This document shows positions 7,206-15,862 of a stretch of 46,961 nt of DNA, piece by piece (the stretch's first letter is position 1; every line of letters starts with the position of its first letter). The stretch comes from Xenorhabdus vietnamensis (GTDB taxonomy: Bacteria > Pseudomonadota > Gammaproteobacteria > Enterobacterales > Enterobacteriaceae), in NCBI RefSeq assembly GCF_002127535.1, contig NZ_MUBJ01000026.1:1-46961 (forward strand), given 5' to 3'. A program made the translations under genes and the position numbers. Under the pieces are notes generated by a model. The model searched no databases, was not told the DNA's origin, and was given only the letters and a program-made list of their open reading frames with translations.

Positions 7206-9331
7206 TTTTCCACTCCCGTGGCAGTTTGCTGACCCAAGTCTTTTAACTGATTATTCAGCTCGCCTTTCATGTCTTTGGCAATGCCCTGTGCGTCAGTCGC
7301 TTCCGTTTTAATGTTAACTTCCCCAATTTGGTTGTATGTCTCATTGGTCTGGTGCGACTGGTTGCTGATGGCCTGACTGGTTATCGGATTAAGCGGGTTC
7401 TGGGCAGCGATAGCCAGCTGTCGGTTGAGTTTTTCTACATCGGCGCGAACAGCCTGTTTATCGTCTTCCTTATGAGCCAACTTCGGCGGCTTCGCGTCTA
7501 TCTGTCCGTCTTCATTGACTGAGCGCTGCACCACTTCCACTTTGCTATCGTCGCCAAAACCGAACCAGCCTTTCACTGTGCTAATGCCTTTGGAAACGGC
7601 ATCCAACCCGTTGCTGATCCAACCGATGACTTTCTTGACCTGTTCCCACATCCATTTAAACGCGCCCACCATCGCATCCGAGACCGTGTCAAAGACCCCG
7701 CTGAACTGACTGCCCCATTCGGTCAGGGAAGCCACCGAACCCAGCAGCCAGTTGATAAATGCCGTGATCTTCTGATCCATGTAACTGAACGCCCCTACCA
7801 CCCCATCAGCAACAAATTTTACCGCCGTCTTAAGGTAGCCAAACAGCACCTTCCATGCTTCCCATAGCATCATGATGACTTTCTTCACCATCGGGTGCTT
7901 GTCCATGATGCGCCCGATCATCGAATCATTGCCGTCGATAAAGTTCATAATATCGTCGTAAACAATAGCGAACGCGGCAGCCAGTAATGCAATGATGGCG
8001 ATAATAGCCAGTATTGGCCATGTCGCGGCAAGGGTTGCGGCCGCGGCGGCCAGCATGGGCGGCACATAAAACGTGGCCACTGCAATTCCAACCGCCAAAA
8101 AGAAGCCGATAATCAGGTTCTTATTATCCTTACAAAAGTCGATGAATTGGGACAACCATTCCATGCCTTTGGCGAGAACGGGGATCACCATCTCCAGAAA
8201 GCTGTTTTTGAGCAAGCCCGATGACTGATTGAACTTATTCATGGCCGCATTGAACTTGATGGACTTTTCGATGCTCTCCTTGGTGATGCCGGCATATTCT
8301 TTCTGGATACCCATCACCCGTTCCAACTCCTTACGGCCTTTCATCATCAGCTCGACAGTTTTCTCATCCGAAACCCCCATTCCCGCTAAGGTGGTTTTGG
8401 CCTTATCGAATTTCATGCCCTTCACTTTATCGGCGGTGGCCAGAATTTTTTCCATCTTATTGGTGATCTTGCCGAATGCCTGCGACATGGCTTCAAGGTC
8501 AGCTTGCGCGGCATCACGCGAGCCGCCCAGTTCCGCCATTGCCCCACCAAACGCATCCACATCGTCGGTGGCCATGCCGATTTTTTTGCTGAGTTTATCC
8601 AGTGCCTCGATTTCCTGCGAACGGGACACCGCATCCGCAAAAATCCCGCCGATACTCATGACAATGCCAACCGCACCAAGCGCCTTGGTGGCAAATCCTG
8701 CCACCGATTCCCCCGCCGCGTTGTATTTATCCTCTGTCTCGGTCAGCATTCGCTGTAAATGGCTTTGCGCCTTAGCCTCATCAATGGCGGCCTGAATGCC
8801 CTTGGTGCGCATAGTTTCAATAAACTGCGCATAGTCAGCATGCAGGGATTCCATAATGGCTTCAACCGACTCTTTCACCTTGGCGTTCTTTTTTTCGGCC
8901 TCCGTGAGGTTATTGAGTTCACCATTCAGGAAGGTTAATTCCCCCTGCAACTGTTCATACTGCGCATTCAGTTACGTCACCGTATCTCCGCTGTCCTGCA
9001 TGCCCTGACTGGCTTGTTCACGCTGGCTATCAAGGGTAGCAATAGCGCTTTCCAGTTCGCTGATTTGGGTACGAACCGACGTGAGTTTTTCATGTGTGTC
9101 ATGGATATTGACGTCAATGTCAAACGACTCGCCGCCCGATACGTCCTGCAATGTTGCAGCCAGCTCCTGAACAAAATGCCCAAATCCCCCCGCCCCGGCT
9201 TCCGCAGCATGTTGCACCCGCCGCATATCCGCAATGATGTCATCGGTTGAGCGGCGGAACTGGTTAAACGCCTCATCCGCCTGACGGGTATCAAATTCAA
9301 ATACCTACACAAAGGTATCTAACAGAGACAT
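7202..9331 (-). pseudogene. Tail tape measure protein with two in-frame stops
   Basis: One continuous frame of 709 codons starting MSLLDTFV (ATG at 9331, AGAGG upstream), interrupted by TAG at codon 9 (9305-9307) and TAA at codon 120 (8972-8974). The tape measure sets tail length. Typical features are the long coiled-coil N-terminal region, an Ala/Gly-rich segment near ATKALGAVGIVMSIGG, a strongly hydrophobic stretch around NLIIGFFLAVGIAVATFYV and LAAAAATLAATWPILAIIA, and a helical C-terminus. At 709 codons it would be a rather short tape measure. The second stop lies between coiled-coil segments QDSGDTVT and LNAQYEQLQGE that clearly belong together. Without readthrough only C-terminal fragments could be made. 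Confidence 0.8.
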
Positions 9332-9351
9332 GACTACCTCTCACATTGGAG

Positions 9352-9380
9352 AAATAAAAAAGCCGCATTTCTGCGGCTTT
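9352..9380 (-). terminator. Rho-independent terminator after the lipoprotein gene
   Basis: AAAGCCGCA, a 4-base loop, then TGCGGCTTT, with the A-tract on the plus strand giving a U-run on the minus-strand transcript. It separates the lipoprotein gene from the tape measure. Confidence 0.85.
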
Positions 9381-9434
9381 GGTATGGAGATAATTGTCGT
9401 CTTGGATCAAGGCAAGAACAGACTATTTTCTAGC

Positions 9435-10106
9435 CTATTGAGGAAAATCGAAATATTCATGTGTGACAAGGATAGGAGCGAATTCTCCTTGAGCTAATGC
9501 TGCATTGGAAACATCTGACAATCTGAATTTCAATTCCTTCGTAGCAAACCCCATCCACCCTGCTAACATCGGCTCATCTTTAGCTTTTGCACCTGTCAGG
9601 AAAGATCCCATATTAATCAGTGGTGGTACAGGTTTCTTCCCTCTTTCGAGAATAACACTCATTCTGATATCAAATTTCTCCATCGCTTCTTTTTGTGCTT
9701 TTCTGACTTTGTTAAGTGTATCAGCCGAAATCATTACCCCCGCATAAACATCTTTTGTCGATGCGATATAAATATCTGCATTACCTAATTTAGTGTTATC
9801 CGCATGGAACCCCACATCAACAGGGACAGTGAAATGCGCATAGGAATCAAATTTCTTTCGATAACATTCCACGTATTCGGCATTTCTAAAAATAGTGGGA
9901 ACTTTCTGTTTTAATTCGATTAGTTTTTTTGATTCTTTACGTGAATCTTCATAATCGTTACAGGATGACACTTCAATATCAATATCACCCCTGACCATTT
10001 TATGCTCAGGCGACGTCAAATCATCCGTATTCACTTTCGTTTCAATATCAACCTTACAACCAGAAAGAATCAGCGCTGCACTAGCAATAGCTAACCATTT
10101 TTTCAT
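9435..10106 (-). CDS. Lipoprotein moron in the tail operon, 223 aa
   Basis: Starts MKKWLAIASAALILSGCKVD, a textbook lipoprotein signal with lipobox LSGC, so the mature protein is anchored at a cysteine at position 17. The remainder is soluble and shows no domain I can name beyond resemblance to phage lipoproteins of the DUF7424 type. AAAGG lies upstream of the ATG. It sits between chaperone and tape measure, where no structural lipoprotein is expected, and it has its own terminator at 9352-9380 and an AT-rich upstream region. That makes it a likely lysogenic-conversion gene, perhaps superinfection exclusion; this is inference. Confidence 0.75.
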   Translation of the reverse strand: MKKWLAIASAALILSGCKVDIETKVNTDDLTSPEHKMVRGDIDIEVSSCNDYEDSRKESKKLIELKQKVPTIFRNAEYVECYRKKFDSYAHFTVPVDVGFHADNTKLGNADIYIASTKDVYAGVMISADTLNKVRKAQKEAMEKFDIRMSVILERGKKPVPPLINMGSFLTGAKAKDEPMLAGWMGFATKELKFRLSDVSNAALAQGEFAPILVTHEYFDFPQ

Positions 10107-10191
10107 TTGAATACCTTTATAAAATTAAAGTATGTCCATATCGTCATCGCATTTAATCATAAATGTTGTATGACTTTCACTATGACTTACA

Positions 10192-10568
10192 CTATTTTTG
10201 TGACACCGCCAGCGCTTCGTTATAGCGATTGGTGATGACGATCTCCCACAGGTCAAACGCCTCTTCCAAATCTATTGACGTTTTGAGTTCGGTGAGGGTG
10301 GCGTAGCCTGCGCTGACAATGACGGCAATGAACCCATCAGCGTTTTGATAATCGACAGGAGTGAACCGCTGATTTTGTCCAGCAGGAATTGGAGGAAACC
10401 GCGGCTCCCGTCGGCCCTGAAAAAACTGGTGTTATACCGCAGCATTTCCAGCTCCAGCCAGATCAACGCTTCGCCGTCCGGGACATGGTTATCAATCAGG
10501 GTCTGGGTTTTCAGCAGAATTTCCTGCCCGTCCACTCCGACCGCCACATAGCGCAGCATTTTCAGCAT
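10192..10568 (-). CDS. Tail assembly chaperone pair with probable -1 frameshift (G/GT type)
   Basis: The zero frame (ATG at 10568; an upstream TTG at 10598 is also open) reads MLKMLRYVAVGVDGQE and on to RYNTSFF, then continues 48 more codons to a stop at 10272-10274. At 10419-10425 the coding strand has T TTT TTC in exactly the X XXY YYZ register. A -1 slip there gives FFQGRREPRFPPIPAGQNQR and a 76-codon extension ending at 10192, whose end (AGYATLTELKTSIDLEEAFD then LWEIVITNRYNEALA) looks like the T domain of GT chaperones. This is the usual way phages make the two chaperones, just upstream of the tape measure. A single lost T in the run would give the same picture. The N-terminus may be truncated by a deletion. 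Confidence 0.6.
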
Positions 10569-10572
10569 CGCC

Positions 10573-10866
10573 TCATGGCTGATAGCGCCGCCCGGCAACC
10601 ACCAGAAAATCGGCTGATCTGCCCCGTTGGATATGGCGGATATAGTGCGAGGTATAAAACTTGCGGTACACTTTCGTGGTATCCAGCCCCATTTCTTTCA
10701 CATCCTGTGTATCTATGGCCTGCCAGCTACCGCGAATTGTAATAGGATCATGGTAATGACTTTGTTTCTGACCTAACTCGTCTGATTCATTGGACTGAAA
10801 GCGATACCACTGCACGGATTGCTGCGGAATATAGCGCGACGCGATGCGCTGTAAATTGCCGAACAT
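10573..10866 (-). CDS. Head-tail neck protein, probably truncated, 97 aa
   Basis: Resembles the ~115-120 aa neck protein of DUF1073/DUF2184-type myoviruses: MFGNLQRIASRYIPQQSVQW then GSWQAIDTQDVKEMGLDTTK, and YTSHYIRHIQRGRSADFLVV followed by AGRRYQP and TGA. In relatives, as I recall them, the GRRYQ motif is followed by about 20 further residues (a W--DGW--VL-VEV type ending), so this copy seems to lack its C-terminus. That fits a deletion that also removed the sheath and tube genes. Length comparison is from memory. Confidence 0.6.
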   Translation of the reverse strand: MFGNLQRIASRYIPQQSVQWYRFQSNESDELGQKQSHYHDPITIRGSWQAIDTQDVKEMGLDTTKVYRKFYTSHYIRHIQRGRSADFLVVAGRRYQP

Positions 10867-10868
10867 GA

Positions 10869-11336
10869 TTATTTATCCTCCACACTGAACGTCACGGCTT
10901 GCAGCATCAGCCCGCTGTCCACCAGTGGCTTATTGGTCGCTTTGCCTTTGCTGTGACGCCTTGCCCGTGCTGCCACGGTGCTGTCTTTCAGTGATGGTGC
11001 GGTCACAGCTCGAATCGCCATTTGAATATCTCCCGCTGCCACATCGCCAATTTGGGCCAGGCCATCAGATACGGAAATAGTGCCATTAATCGCCGCCTTA
11101 GCCGCGCGAATCATCAAATCAGCATACCTGGCCTGATTATCCTGCATGGCCGGACGCATAAAGGGGCGTGGGGGAATATTGCCTGCCGGATGGCCCAGTT
11201 CCTGAATCGCGGCCACATACGCAATGGGTGTGCCATCGGGATATTTGCTGTGTTCAAAGAAACCGACCTTAATTTGTTTCTTTCCCAGCTCGTTATACAC
11301 CCGCTTGAAGTGAGCCAGTTTCGGATTCATCGCCAT
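10869..11336 (-). CDS. HK97 gp10-like neck/tail completion protein, 155 aa
   Basis: Small head-tail joining protein. Family marks are the opening IKVGFFEHSKYPDGTPIAYV, then AAIQELGHPAGNIPPRPFMR (the NIPPRPF-R motif), and near the C-terminus KPLVDSGLMLQAVTFSVE (the L-DSG-L/M motif). It starts MAMNPKLAHF; either Met is possible. Overlaps the DUF4054 stop by 10 bases. Intact. Confidence 0.8.
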   Translation of the reverse strand: MAMNPKLAHFKRVYNELGKKQIKVGFFEHSKYPDGTPIAYVAAIQELGHPAGNIPPRPFMRPAMQDNQARYADLMIRAAKAAINGTISVSDGLAQIGDVAAGDIQMAIRAVTAPSLKDSTVAARARRHSKGKATNKPLVDSGLMLQAVTFSVEDK

Positions 11337-11764
11337 GTTCGCCCCCCATTGGGGAAACGCCCCCCGACACTGCGAAAGGCCGACCGTTCGCCTCTACCAC
11401 CGACATACATCGGTGCGCGACCACAACGGTTGAGCAGCGCCAGATATTGCTGGCCAAACGGCGTTAAGTTAAACCAGTGCGAGGTATTCGAGCCGACAGG
11501 CGGCGCGGTAAAGCTAACATTGACGCTGCCGATGGTTGCAGCCGTGACAACGCCTGTTGGCGATTCGCCCTGTGCCATTAACCGGCGCAAGTCCAGCATA
11601 TGGGCCACTACCAATTGCCACAGTTCATGGGTGCAGACACCGCGACAAGGGGAAAAGTAATTCAAGGCGGATTGGGCGATAATTAATACGTCATCATCGG
11701 GCACCGCATTGAATTGTGGGCGGAGCACACGGAATGATTTGAGAGGAAATGTGCTCGTATCCAT
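11327..11764 (-). CDS. DUF4054 head-tail adaptor, 145 aa
   Basis: Matches the DUF4054 family of myovirus connector proteins: FRVLRPQFNAVPDDDVLIIA then CTHELWQLVVAHMLDLRR, IGSVNVSFTAPPVGSNTSHW and FNLTPFGQQYLALLNR. The C-terminal ~30 residues are Gly/Arg rich. Lies two bases after the preceding gene stop in the head operon. Intact and of normal length. Confidence 0.8.
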   Translation of the reverse strand: MDTSTFPLKSFRVLRPQFNAVPDDDVLIIAQSALNYFSPCRGVCTHELWQLVVAHMLDLRRLMAQGESPTGVVTAATIGSVNVSFTAPPVGSNTSHWFNLTPFGQQYLALLNRCGRAPMYVGGRGERSAFRSVGGRFPNGGRTWR

Positions 11765-11766
11765 GA

Positions 11767-12117
11767 TTATTTGCCCTTACTATTATTGATTTTCGGTGCG
11801 TCGTTACCTTCCGCTTCCAGTGATTCTGGTGTATCTGGCGCAGACTGATCGCTGGCTTCCATATTGGTGGCCACTTTTTCCGGTTCGGTTTTGCGGCTCT
11901 CGACTGAGATAAAGCCGTTTTCTTTATGCAGCTTAAAGACATGATTATCTTTGAGCTGAGCGTATTGTTTAGCACTGACTTCGGTCACGCGCCCACGCGG
12001 GGTATGCATGGCTTTGGTCATGATATTAGCCCGTCCGTGAATAAACACTGCACCATCACGCACGGCGTAGTTCTGGTCGTTGGACAGGGTGCAATAGATA
12101 TAGAGTGATTGAGACAT
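11767..12117 (-). CDS. Head-operon protein of unknown function, 116 aa
   Basis: Sits between major capsid and DUF4054 genes, a place usually occupied by a small hypothetical protein in this phage group. Residues 1-70 look globular and beta-rich (MSQSLYIYCTLSNDQNYAVR, RGRVTEVSAKQYAQLKDNHV). Residues 75-116 are polar, Glu/Pro/Ser rich and probably disordered. GAAGAGACTC precedes the ATG as a modest ribosome binding site. Could be a decoration or connector protein; I do not recognise a named family. Confidence 0.6.
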   Translation of the reverse strand: MSQSLYIYCTLSNDQNYAVRDGAVFIHGRANIMTKAMHTPRGRVTEVSAKQYAQLKDNHVFKLHKENGFISVESRKTEPEKVATNMEASDQSAPDTPESLEAEGNDAPKINNSKGK

Positions 12118-12172
12118 GAAGAGACTCCTGCCTTAAATAAACAAATCGGATACCCCCTTACGAGGGCAGAAA

Positions 12173-13239
12173 TTAAATCCCAGTCAGACGGGTGATCGCC
12201 CACGGACGGGTCACGAAAATACCGGCAGTCGCGTTGGTGGCATCTTCCAGATAGCCTTTGATGCCATTTTCCGAACCCAACAATTGATATTTGACGGGCA
12301 CCACCTGCAAGAGTGTGGCATTGGTGGCGGTTGAACCATCATCCACGCTGTCCGCAAACAGGTAGGTGATGTCCGCCCCGCCGTTCGCGACCACAAATTC
12401 CGGCGAGAAAATAAACCGCAGGTTCGGGTAGTTTTCCTTCGCCCACTGCCTGACCGTTTCCCCCTGCGCCACCGGGTTAGCCCTGCTCAGTACCTAACGA
12501 AAGCCCAGCGGCAAAACCATCGTCATCGGATCGCTGTCCTTGATGCGCCCCCGGACGATTTTTCGAGCCGGTCGAACAGGGTGTTCATATCACCCGTAAC
12601 CTCAGCAAAGGTTGACTGCAACCACGGTTTTTTCGCCGTCTCATACGCGGGCAGGTTAGGGTCATTCAGCAAACCAAACACCCGCGTTTCTGCACTGTTA
12701 AAACCAAAGTAACCGGTGCGCTCACGGGACATTTCCAGCGATTCGGTGGCGGCATTACATTTTTCTGCTGCCGCTTCAAACCCAGCGGCACTCTGGCGGG
12801 CTTCTTCCAGCTTACCCACCTGAAAACCCTGCTCGTAACGCACAATGCCCCGGCGTTCGATATCATTTTCATAGCTGGCCAGCGGGATATTGGTATGGTC
12901 GCCATACAGCTCCACTTTCGCTGATGGCGTGGCCACATTGAGCACAATCTCTTCGTGATGCCACTCGCCTGCCGTCATCACGCCGGTGATCTCATCCAGA
13001 ATACGGATGCGGGTCGCAGTACGGATCAGCCCCGGTAACACATGTTGCAGCATATGACGCTGGATAAAGCCGCCCGCTGCTGCCGGGCCGGTTAACGCCG
13101 AGTCCATGGCATGCAGGCCACCAAAGCCGATTTGCGCCATTTCGCTATACGTCCACTTCTGGTCAGCCGTCACATTCAACGGGCCACGTTGACGGATCTC
13201 TCTTCCTGACAGATAAAATTTCTCTTGACTGACAGCCAT
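12173..13239 (-). pseudogene. DUF2184 major capsid protein, frameshifted with in-frame TAG
   Basis: Major head protein. ATG at 13239 (MAVSQEKFYLSGREIRQRG, with AAGG 8 bases upstream) reads correctly for about 225 residues through VTGDMNTLFDRLEK. A run of five A at 12559-12563 then shifts the frame; adding one A restores VRGRIKDSDPMTMVLPLGFR. In that frame a TAG (12494-12496) follows GFR, and the gene continues as VLSRANPVAQGETVRQWAKE and RFIFSPEFVVANGGADITYL to the end at 12173. Two lesions in the major capsid gene would abolish head formation unless bypassed. Repaired length would be about 355 residues, normal for the family. Confidence 0.8.
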
Positions 13240-13240
13240 G

Positions 13241-13732
13241 TTATTCACCTTTTGCTGTGATTGGGTACGGAATTTCAGTCAGGCGAATGACACACAAATG
13301 TGGGTCTTCCGCTGACTCCAGATGACGGGACACAAAGCCGATAACCCGGTCTTCTGCCGCAATATTCTCTTTGGCGGACAATTCCCCCTCTGCATTGAAT
13401 ATCACCGGGGCATTAATGCGCTTGATACCGGATTTCAGCCGCACGTTGACTTCCCCCATGGTGAGAAACTCGCCTGTCGTGCCGTTCAGGGCATAGTTTT
13501 CCCCGATACGGTAGGCTTTCGGGTTGATCATAATCCCCGCAAAAGGCCCCGTTCCCCCCACCTGCACCGACTCCACCTCAAAATCCTTGTAGGTATAGGC
13601 CAGCCCGAACAGGTTCTTTTTCTCATCCACTGAGGACAGCACCGCGCTGATTGCACGAATAGGGCCAGTGTGAGAGGTTTCCCCCACGACACCGCTGACC
13701 AGACCGCTGAGAATATTTTTCGGTATTGCCAT
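13241..13732 (-). CDS. Head decoration/structural protein, 163 aa
   Basis: Encoded immediately before the major capsid gene, with its stop one base from the capsid ATG. Beta-rich sequence with MAIPKNILSGLVSGVVGETS at the start, a central GTGPFAGIMINPKAYRIGEN and ITEIP-type ending. Relatives in DUF2184 phages are annotated as structural or head decoration proteins. Starts with TAATG coupling to the DUF2213 gene. Intact. Confidence 0.7.
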   Translation of the reverse strand: MAIPKNILSGLVSGVVGETSHTGPIRAISAVLSSVDEKKNLFGLAYTYKDFEVESVQVGGTGPFAGIMINPKAYRIGENYALNGTTGEFLTMGEVNVRLKSGIKRINAPVIFNAEGELSAKENIAAEDRVIGFVSRHLESAEDPHLCVIRLTEIPYPITAKGE

Positions 13733-15006
13733 TATTGCTTACTCCACTTGTCTTTAATGGATTGTTGGCTGGTTGTGCCATCCATTGTAGTTGTTGGTTT
13801 TTGTGCATCCGGTACACGCCCGTGCATCCACGCGTCCAGTGCAACAGTTTCCTGTCCCTTCTGGCAAGGAATACCGAGCTGTTTCACCCCGTATTCCGCG
13901 ACTCCCTGTTTAGTCATGCTGCTGTGGTCAAAGACGCCGACAAACGGGGTCAGCTTCTGCGCCAGCGTGTCACGGCCTGCCAGTTGCTTAATCATTTCGC
14001 CCGTATCTAGTGTGGGCTTGGATTTCTCCAGCCGGTTAACCTTGCGTTTCAGGCTGGAAATATCATCCATTGCCTGAATGCCCCGACGAATGCGTTTGAT
14101 GCGACGGTTCAGGCTGTCAGTGGTGGCCTGATCCAGATGTTTCTTGGCTTCTTCAATCGCCTGCTCTGCGGCTTCAATCGCAATCTCAGCATTTTCCACC
14201 GCTTCAGGTTCACCCGTTTCGGCGGCTTCGGCGGCGGTTTCCGCTTCCTCTACCGCGTCTTCGGCTTTCTCCTCGGCCTCGTCCTGTTGCTTCTGTTCAG
14301 GATCACCGTTATTGGTCTCTTTCTTCTCCGAGTCTTCGTCACTGGCAGGAGGCTGCCCCAAACCCGCTATTGCAGCCGCAATCATTGCCTGCAATGCCTC
14401 GGTCTGTTCTGGCGTGAAACCGTTGTCGGTGGTGTTCCCTTTGTCTTTCTCTTCAGTAGGCATGCTGACTAACTCCTTAGTATCGATGGTAATAATGCGT
14501 TGATCTTGCACGGCGACATCCGGGCCAGTTCGCCCCTCTTCCACCAGTGCAAGATGATTGGCGCGGATATCGCGCTGAATGGCGTCATAGTGCTCGCCGT
14601 CAAACGTGCCCGGCGTGAAATCGTAGCGGCAGCTATAACCCGGTGAGAGTTCAATCTTGCCGCTGTGGATTTGGTTTAAGGCTGAGTTGGATAAGATCTT
14701 GATATTGCCCTTGAGGTAGGGATAGTCGAAATAGACGCTCTCCCCAATGACACCCTCAATGCCTTTTTTCTCGGCAGGGGTGGCCTCTTTGCCTAACATC
14801 TCGTGTTCATCCACAAACGGCATCAGTTTGAATGAGTTGATCGTGGCGATATTTTCCAACTCTTCCTGTGGTCGCAGTACCTTGTAAATCTGATCGGCCA
14901 CCGGTGCGCCAATTTCTGACCCCAGATAATCAAACACCCCCACTTTAGTGATGGGGTTATCTTTGACTTCCAGCCAGCCGTTGAGGTCGTAAGTGCGTTT
15001 ACTCAT
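13732..15006 (-). CDS. DUF2213 prohead protease/scaffold protein, 424 aa
   Basis: DUF2213 proteins occupy the place of a capsid maturation protease with a scaffold. I chose ATG at 15006 (MSKRTYDLNGWLEVKDNP) because GAGAG precedes it and it lies one base after the upstream stop. Residues 1-200 are the conserved N-terminal domain (VGESVYFDYPYLKGNIKILS-like then GKIELSPGYSCRYDFTPG). Residues ~230-330 are extremely Glu/Ala rich (AEEKAEDAVEEAETAAEAAE), a predicted coiled coil acting as a scaffold. The C-terminal ~60 residues contain LTPFVGVFDHSSMTKQGVAE. Intact. Confidence 0.75.
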   Translation of the reverse strand: MSKRTYDLNGWLEVKDNPITKVGVFDYLGSEIGAPVADQIYKVLRPQEELENIATINSFKLMPFVDEHEMLGKEATPAEKKGIEGVIGESVYFDYPYLKGNIKILSNSALNQIHSGKIELSPGYSCRYDFTPGTFDGEHYDAIQRDIRANHLALVEEGRTGPDVAVQDQRIITIDTKELVSMPTEEKDKGNTTDNGFTPEQTEALQAMIAAAIAGLGQPPASDEDSEKKETNNGDPEQKQQDEAEEKAEDAVEEAETAAEAAETGEPEAVENAEIAIEAAEQAIEEAKKHLDQATTDSLNRRIKRIRRGIQAMDDISSLKRKVNRLEKSKPTLDTGEMIKQLAGRDTLAQKLTPFVGVFDHSSMTKQGVAEYGVKQLGIPCQKGQETVALDAWMHGRVPDAQKPTTTMDGTTSQQSIKDKWSKQ

Positions 15007-15007
15007 G

Positions 15008-15862
15008 TCATGGGTTCTCTCCAAAATCGACGACAGGCGTCCAGAAACATTTGCAGTTCGGCAATTCACCCGGTAACCCGCGCTGACCTGTCCGGTCATC
15101 AATAATCGGCGGGTTATCCAGTTCGAACACCTGACCGTCGAGTTTTTGATGTAAGGCTCGCGGTTCAGCACTGCCGCCGGAATGATGCCAGACCGCCTTG
15201 CGAATGCCCGCCGACTTCATCCGCTCATAGTTCGCCGCCGTGGTGATCTTGCGGGTCTGGTCTACGGCAATAAACTGCGCCCGTTTTTCGGTGACACCGC
15301 CAATGTGTTTAATTTCCTCCAGCAGTGTTTTCGCCCCCTCACCCGCCTGACTGATCGAACGCAGTGCCGCCCCTTCAATACGAAAGTGGAACTGTTCAGG
15401 TAGGGATTTAATCAAGCCGACATTTTCCGCTGTGGCGGCCGTGATGCGGTCCTTCATGGCCTCCGGCATAGCGGGGGTTTTGATGGTCAGCCCGCCGGAG
15501 AGTTGTTTAAGGGAATCATCCAGATTGCGTTTGGCGTTTAAATCGACCTGACTGACAAATTTATCCGCCATCTCATTGGCTCGCTGATTAAAGATACTGT
15601 CCCAGCGGCGCTTTAATTTGTTGAGCCAGATACGGGTCTGGCTGGCAAAACTGGCATCCATCGCCACGGGGCCTAAGTCATCCTGTAAGTGGGTTAATGC
15701 CTGCTGGTATTCCCTTATCATCCGTTTTATCAGTTGTGACAGGTCACGCTGATAACGGTCGGTTGAAGCCGCCGAGTAATGCAGCGGTTTGCCCTTCATG
15801 ACCGCCTGTCGTTGTACCGCCCAGCGTTCCCGCTTCGCTCGCAAGCGGATCTGCTTCTCCAT
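15008..15862 (-). CDS. Phage Mu F-like minor head protein, 284 aa
   Basis: Head morphogenesis protein acting with the portal. Family signatures are DQTRKITTAANYERMKSAGI, AVWHHSGGSAEPRALHQKLD and the C-terminal RTGQRGLPGELPNCKCFWTP. I prefer ATG at 15862 (MEKQIRLRAKRER) because GAGGA sits 5 bases upstream; the in-frame ATG at 15874 is an alternative. The gene overlaps the 3' end of the portal gene by about 120 bases, more than usual in this operon. Intact. Confidence 0.8.
   Translation of the reverse strand: MEKQIRLRAKRERWAVQRQAVMKGKPLHYSAASTDRYQRDLSQLIKRMIREYQQALTHLQDDLGPVAMDASFASQTRIWLNKLKRRWDSIFNQRANEMADKFVSQVDLNAKRNLDDSLKQLSGGLTIKTPAMPEAMKDRITAATAENVGLIKSLPEQFHFRIEGAALRSISQAGEGAKTLLEEIKHIGGVTEKRAQFIAVDQTRKITTAANYERMKSAGIRKAVWHHSGGSAEPRALHQKLDGQVFELDNPPIIDDRTGQRGLPGELPNCKCFWTPVVDFGENP

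Noticed and set aside
10573-10640. Reading the neck and chaperone genes as one frameshifted gene
   Set aside because: The +1 frame is open across the junction, but the neck protein keeps its family motif to GRRYQ, so a deletion joint or adjacent genes explains the region better.
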